DNA of 9,585 nucleotides from Clostridium sp. UBA4746 (GTDB lineage Bacteria > Bacillota > Clostridia > Clostridiales > Clostridiaceae). Positions within the stretch are counted from its first letter, which is position 1; the number at the start of each line of letters is the position of its first letter. Shown here piece after piece: positions 6,993 to 9,585 of the stretch. The notes under the pieces are model-generated. The model had not been told where the DNA came from, made no database searches, and was given only the letters and a program-made list of their open reading frames with translations. Both the position numbers and the translations under genes were made by a program. The stretch lies in the NCBI GenBank assembly GCA_002403785.1, contig DHIM01000358.1:1-9585 (forward strand), written 5' to 3'.

Positions 6993-7604
6993 TTATCTGA
7001 AAATTATTGTTACATTCTCAAAACCCATATTTAATAAAATTCCTTCTAAAAGTGATTTGGCATTAGCATTTGCTCCATCTAGAAATCCTGTTTTTAGTAA
7101 ATTAGCTTCAACTTTACTTTTTTCATTGCTGATTTCATTTATCATATCCTGCATGCTAAGTTTATTAAACATTGAGGATTTTTCATCATAAACAAATAAA
7201 TCTTTACTATTTATTGAATTATCAAGAATTTTAGCTTTTTTTAAAGTTATGGTAATTCTTTTTTTATTAACAAGAACGGTTAAATCTTTTAAATCAACCC
7301 CAGCTTTTATATAGCCACTATATTTTATCAAAAATGATTTCTCAGTAAATGGAATAGGGTAGTCTCTAAATTTTTTATTGTTTTTTATAGCTAATATATT
7401 AGAATAGTTATATTTTACGGTGGATAGCTCAGAAATTTTGGACAATCTTTCTGTAATAACACTGGAATTTATAACTTTATCATTACTAATATTATTTAAC
7501 ATGAAATAAATCATTATTGCCCAAATAGATATGCTTAAAAAAACAATTAAAATCATGAGCTTTTTTATATGTTTTATAGTTTTACACTCTGATTTTGAAC
7601 TCAT
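6993..7604 (-). CDS. DUF4230 family membrane-anchored protein
   Basis: A 203-residue protein with a short basic cytoplasmic N-terminus, one membrane segment at about 15-37, and an outward-facing domain. The domain matches the DUF4230 pattern: ITERLSKISELSTVKYNYSN (50-69), then the polar loop, FLIKYSGYIKAGVDLKDL (91-108), and the ITITLKKAKILD strand (117-128), with a C-terminal helix pair and a final strand FENVTIIF. The family has no established function. The start is supported on the minus strand by AAGGAG (complement of 7615-7620), ten bases before the ATG. It faces away from the HyfB-like gene and converges on the lemA operon. No clear promoter is seen upstream; ATGG-containing short repeats lie at about 7655-7676. 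Confidence 0.85.
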   Translation of the reverse strand: MSSKSECKTIKHIKKLMILIVFLSISIWAIMIYFMLNNISNDKVINSSVITERLSKISELSTVKYNYSNILAIKNNKKFRDYPIPFTEKSFLIKYSGYIKAGVDLKDLTVLVNKKRITITLKKAKILDNSINSKDLFVYDEKSSMFNKLSMQDMINEISNEKSKVEANLLKTGFLDGANANAKSLLEGILLNMGFENVTIIFR

Positions 7605-7654
7605 ATTAAAACAACTCCTTATAAATGTTAAACCACATAAAATTAAAGGGAAAA

Positions 7655-7676
7655 ATGGACCTAATGGTCTATGGTC
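7655..7676. repeat. Short clustered ATGG repeats upstream of the DUF4230 gene
   Basis: ATGGACC, ATGGTCT and ATGGTCA follow each other within 22 bases (7655-7676); the last two are adjacent 7-mers. The first and second also form a short GACC-TAAT-GGTC dyad (7658-7669). Position is about 50-70 bases upstream of the minus-strand start. The cluster could be a regulator site or chance. Confidence 0.3.
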
Positions 7677-7774
7677 AAAGCAGACAAAATAAATAATTTA
7701 GCCGATTTTGATGGATAAAAGTGAATTGTAGGAGTAAAAGCTAGGATTTTACACGAACAATCAATTAAAATTAG

Positions 7775-7803
7775 TTGTTAACATACGCAAAGTAAGTTAT
7801 AAT
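7775..7803 (+). promoter_or_regulatory. Promoter of the HyfB-like gene
   Basis: TTGTTA (7775-7780) and a consensus TATAAT (7798-7803) are separated by exactly 17 bases. Transcription should start near 7810, about 50 bases before the GTG start. The rest of 7605-7861 shows no gene. Confidence 0.7.
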
Positions 7804-7861
7804 TAAGTGTCACATTTCAACATTCGAATGATAACTAAATTTAACTAGGAGTTGATAACAA

Positions 7862-9585
7862 GTGTTACCATTAATTAATTTTCAAAAGGATTGGCTTTCG
7901 ACATACTTCGTATTTATTATAATTTTAATATTTATACCTGTGGCAATTTACACAAAGGGCTACATAATGGAATATAAAAAACATTATTCGGTAAATTATA
8001 TGTTAGTTTTAATAGTTTTATTTGTAGCTTCAATGATTGGAGTTGTAGTATCCGACAATTCAATAAGTTTTCTTGTGTTTTGGGAACTTATGTCTATATC
8101 ATCGTTTTTCCTAGTAATTTATGAATATATGCATAAGGAAAATTTGAAAGCAGGGATATTTTATTTTGTTATGACACATATAAGTGGACTGTTTTTAATG
8201 ATAATGTTTGCTTTCCTATATAAATACACTGGCAGCTTTGATTTTAAAGAGATTATTAAGGTTTCCATGGATTTTTCATCAAAACAAAAGTACATTATAT
8301 TCATACTTGCTTTATTTGGATTTGGGGCAAAGATGGGTATAGTTCCACTTCATGCATGGCTTCCAAAAGCTCATCCAACAGCACCATCCAATGTTTCGGC
8401 TTTAATGTCAGGGGTAATGCTAAAGGTTGCTTTATATGGCTTTATTAGAGTAATATTTGTTTTCCTTCGAAGCTTGCCTTTAAATTGTGGAGTGATAGTA
8501 CTTATAGTTGGAACTATTACCGCAATATTTTCAATTCTAAGTGCTTTATTACAAAATAATATTAAGAAATTATTAGCATATTCTAGTGCAGAAAACATAG
8601 GTCTTATTTTTGCTGCACTTGGGATATCAATGATACTCTTAAATTATAATTTAAAAGTATTAGCATCACTCGCTTTAACGGCAGCTTTACTTCACTGTCT
8701 AAATCATGCGATTTTCAAAAGTCTTTTGTTTCTAAATGCAGGAAGTGTATTGTATGCAACGGGTACTAAAAATATGAATGAACTTGGTGGACTACATCAA
8801 AAAATGAAATTTACGGCGATTTGTACATTTATTGGGACCTGTGCTATTTCAGCAGTACCACCTTTTAATGGTTTCTCAAGTGAAATACTTATACTTAGAA
8901 GTTTCATTGAAGCAATAACTAAAGTAAGCAATATTTGGGTAATAATATTAATCTTTAGTTGTGGTGTTATTGTAGCATTAACAAGCGGAGCGGCCTTTTA
9001 CGCTACTGTAAAATCTTTTGGTATCACTTTTCTTGGGAAACCAAGAACTAATAAAGCAGTACATGTAAAAGACATTCCATTATCTATGAATATTGGGCAG
9101 GGGTTACTTGCAATGCTCACTATAATTACTGGAATTTTTTCACCATTTATAATAAACAAAATATCTTATTTTACCAATAACTTGTTAGAAATCAGTGATA
9201 AAAGTCCTGGTTTTAAAAATGAAACTGAGATAATTGTATTCACTGTAATATTAATCTGTATTACATTTATAGTATATATGTTTAATAGACTAAATTCATT
9301 AAACAAAAAACATGAAATTAATGATACTTGGGCCTGTGGGTATAAAAGCGATGAACCTTATATACAGTATACTGGAAATGGATTTGTTCAGCCTGCTGCA
9401 AAAATTTTTGGAACAATTGCAAATTACAACAAAAAAGTTAGTTATAAACAAAGTATTCATATAAGCCAAAGTACCAGTGATATAGTAGAAGATTATTTTT
9501 ATAAAACGAGTTTAAAAGCAGTTAATTTTTTAACAACAAAAATATTAAAGATTAATTATGGGAAAATTCAATTACATATTTTATA
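7862..9585 (+). CDS. HyfB/HycC-like proton-translocating antiporter subunit, cut by the right edge
   Basis: An open frame of 574 codons with no stop before the window ends; perhaps the last few tens of residues are missing, judging by the usual 600-670 length. It is a polytopic membrane protein of the NuoL/NuoM/MrpD (Proton_antipo_M) superfamily. The proton-path residues are present: Glu75 in FWELMS, Lys157 in FGAKMGIVPLHAWLPKAHP (152-172 region), Lys188 in VMLKVALYG, Lys235-Lys236 in NNIKKLLAYSS, and His278, His282 and Lys286 in LLHCLNHAIFKSLLF. The late motif TWACGY (489-494) with IQYTGNGF (501-508) is characteristic of HyfB-type subunits of hydrogenase-4/formate hydrogenlyase-like complexes rather than NuoL. 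The GTG start has AGGAG (7847-7851) ten bases before it, an in-frame TAA lies just upstream (7856-7858), and the first membrane helix (about 14-30) precedes the first in-frame ATG (codon 36). It is probably the first gene of a hyf-like operon continuing to the right. Confidence 0.92.
   Translation, partial: MLPLINFQKDWLSTYFVFIIILIFIPVAIYTKGYIMEYKKHYSVNYMLVLIVLFVASMIGVVVSDNSISFLVFWELMSISSFFLVIYEYMHKENLKAGIFYFVMTHISGLFLMIMFAFLYKYTGSFDFKEIIKVSMDFSSKQKYIIFILALFGFGAKMGIVPLHAWLPKAHPTAPSNVSALMSGVMLKVALYGFIRVIFVFLRSLPLNCGVIVLIVGTITAIFSILSALLQNNIKKLLAYSSAENIGLIFAALGISMILLNYNLKVLASLALTAALLHCLNHAIFKSLLFLNAGSVLYATGTKNMNELGGLHQKMKFTAICTFIGTCAISAVPPFNGFSSEILILRSFIEAITKVSNIWVIILIFSCGVIVALTSGAAFYATVKSFGITFLGKPRTNKAVHVKDIPLSMNIGQGLLAMLTIITGIFSPFIINKISYFTNNLLEISDKSPGFKNETEIIVFTVILICITFIVYMFNRLNSLNKKHEINDTWACGYKSDEPYIQYTGNGFVQPAAKIFGTIANYNKKVSYKQSIHISQSTSDIVEDYFYKTSLKAVNFLTTKILKINYGKIQLHIL

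Noticed and set aside
6988..7191. Plus-strand open frame of 67 codons opposite the DUF4230 gene
   Set aside because: It starts inside the T-rich tract after the terminator, without a ribosome site, and is antisense to a family-matching gene.
8371..8598. Minus-strand open frame of 75 codons opposite the HyfB-like gene
   Set aside because: It is antisense to the conserved proton-channel region and has no start signal.
1..9585. Mobile element, CRISPR array, toxin-antitoxin or phage-defence system
   Set aside because: No transposase, integrase, spaced direct-repeat array, nuclease or defence motif was seen on either strand; gene order and composition look like chromosomal backbone.

Overview
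This is an AT-rich window with strong AGGAG-type ribosome binding sites, short A/T-rich intrinsic terminators and a Firmicutes gene set. It contains a class III fructose-1,6-bisphosphatase, a membrane-anchored HtrA protease, LemA, a TPM-domain protein and a HyfB-type antiporter subunit. Together these point to an anaerobic, low-GC Clostridium or close relative. The species cannot be named from the sequence alone.

Layout, left to right. Positions 1-228 are the promoter and leader region of an HtrA/DegP-like protease (229-1518, +), which ends at a hairpin terminator. A small 63-residue helical protein follows (1650-1841, +). It converges on fbp (1977-3968, -), and the two share a bidirectional terminator at 1907-1944. 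fbp is transcribed divergently from an unusual regulator made of two MarR-like winged-helix domains in one chain (4226-5242, +), which has a good promoter and a perfect 14-bp palindrome just ahead of its ribosome binding site. After a 209-bp regulatory stretch with direct repeats and a strong dyad comes a two-gene operon, lemA (5452-6021, +) and a TPM/YgcG-like gene (6032-6904, +), closed by a clear terminator at 6935-6979. A DUF4230 membrane-anchored protein (6993-7604, -) converges on that operon. It is divergent from a HyfB-like proton-translocating subunit that starts at a GTG at 7862 and runs off the right edge at 9585.

Most of the products are envelope-associated: the HtrA protease, LemA, the TPM protein, the DUF4230 protein and the HyfB subunit. 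The rest are a central-carbon enzyme (gluconeogenic FBPase), a regulator and a small protein of unknown role. The HyfB-like gene is probably the first gene of an operon for a group 4 [NiFe]-hydrogenase or related Hyf-type complex lying to the right, but only this subunit is visible.

I see no CRISPR array, tRNA, rRNA, insertion sequence, phage gene or defence system. The window looks like ordinary chromosomal backbone. The parts most worth a second look are the single-chain tandem MarR regulator, the palindromes near it and ahead of lemA, and the small ferritin-like-looking protein. I found no convincing undescribed multi-gene system. All intergenic stretches are shorter than 300 bp, and what each holds is given in the entries.
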